From Hydrogenophilales bacterium (GTDB taxonomy: Bacteria; Pseudomonadota; Gammaproteobacteria; Burkholderiales; Thiobacillaceae): a stretch of DNA of 64,000 bases. Below the pieces are notes generated by a model, which was not told the origin of the DNA, searched no databases, and saw only the letters and a list, made by a program, of their open reading frames with translations. The position numbers and the translations under genes were made by a program. Location of the stretch: contig JAHFRD010000010.1 in assembly GCA_023258975.1 (NCBI GenBank), forward strand, positions 49,226-113,225, in the 5' to 3' direction. Below, piece by piece: positions 63,911 through 64,000 of this stretch (positions are counted from its first letter, which is position 1; the number at the start of each line of letters is the position of its first letter).

Positions 63911-64000
63911 GAGCCTCCCGAGCGAATCTGATCCCCGCAGCGAAGTCCATGACGCGCTGGAGGCCCAACCAGACGGTCTTCACGCCTGGCTCGCCGTCGC
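63900..64000 (-). mobile_element. C-terminal end of IS4-like transposase
   Basis: The last 32 codons of a frame entering from the right edge read PGVKTVWLGLQRVMDFAAGI near the end, resembling IS4/Tn5-type transposase C-termini (PGvkTlWrGlqrl). Just beyond, from about 63875, CTGAGC...TACACACAACT looks like an IS4-family terminal end. Confidence 0.6.

Overview
The window is GC-rich, densely coded bacterial chromosome. Gene neighbourhoods point to a betaproteobacterium: bamE-dapB divergent from fur, rpoZ-spoT-ridA-recG, rpsP-rimM-trmD-rplS divergent from ffh-ypjD, rplM-rpsI-argC-erpA, and tsaE-amidase beside queG-murI. A YeeE/YedE pair, a small periplasmic cytochrome c, a TauE/SafE exporter and a c-type-heme c-di-GMP enzyme would fit a respiratory, sulfur-metabolising member of the Nitrosomonadales type. 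That placement is inference from gene content only. No rRNA, tRNA, CRISPR array or prophage was seen.

Layout. 1-6.9 kb: the 3' end of a chemoreceptor, a nested inverted-repeat element, a WYL regulator, rapZ, a NusG-II protein and a Gx transporter. The last two are split by a small module of two divergent XRE regulators, a short membrane protein and an operator cluster. 6.9-16.6 kb: ilvA, rpiA, Uma2, radical SAM-ligE-yacG, erpA, argC, rpsI-rplM, YdcF and OsmC. 16.6-28 kb: one tightly packed minus-strand block running from an EpsD-type lipoprotein and an exosortase-associated CAAX-type protease through galE, the four dTDP-rhamnose genes, rmuC and a DMT exporter to an SpoIIAA-like protein and a heme-binding GGDEF-EAL protein. 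28-36 kb: hisG, a VapBC module, htpG with a sigma-32-type promoter, and a three-gene set (small PstS-like protein, outer-membrane barrel, GGDEF-EAL). 36-46 kb: dapB-bamE/fur, rpoZ-spoT-ridA-recG, the YeeE pair, a sterol-carrier-like periplasmic protein, DUF2322-coq7 and TauE. 46-55 kb: the ribosomal/tRNA operon, ffh, ypjD, amidase-tsaE, queG, murI and cytochrome c. 55-64 kb: a yejABEF-type peptide ABC transporter carrying a MazEF module between yejA and yejB, preceded by a DUF1016 nuclease, a half-size hsdS and the end of an IS4-like transposase.

Main observations. (1) Short palindromic repeats sit in frame inside at least three genes (recG, yejF, yejE) and probably a fourth (DUF1016), as well as between genes, where some supply stop codons. 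(2) Almost the same 17-bp palindrome overlaps the -10 regions of the YeeE pair and of the cytochrome c gene, which suggests one repressor for both. (3) The heme-binding c-di-GMP enzyme lies at the end of an apparent exopolysaccharide precursor operon. (4) A second c-di-GMP enzyme is coupled to a PstS-like periplasmic protein and a porin-like barrel. (5) The hsdS fragment begins inside the end of an IS element.
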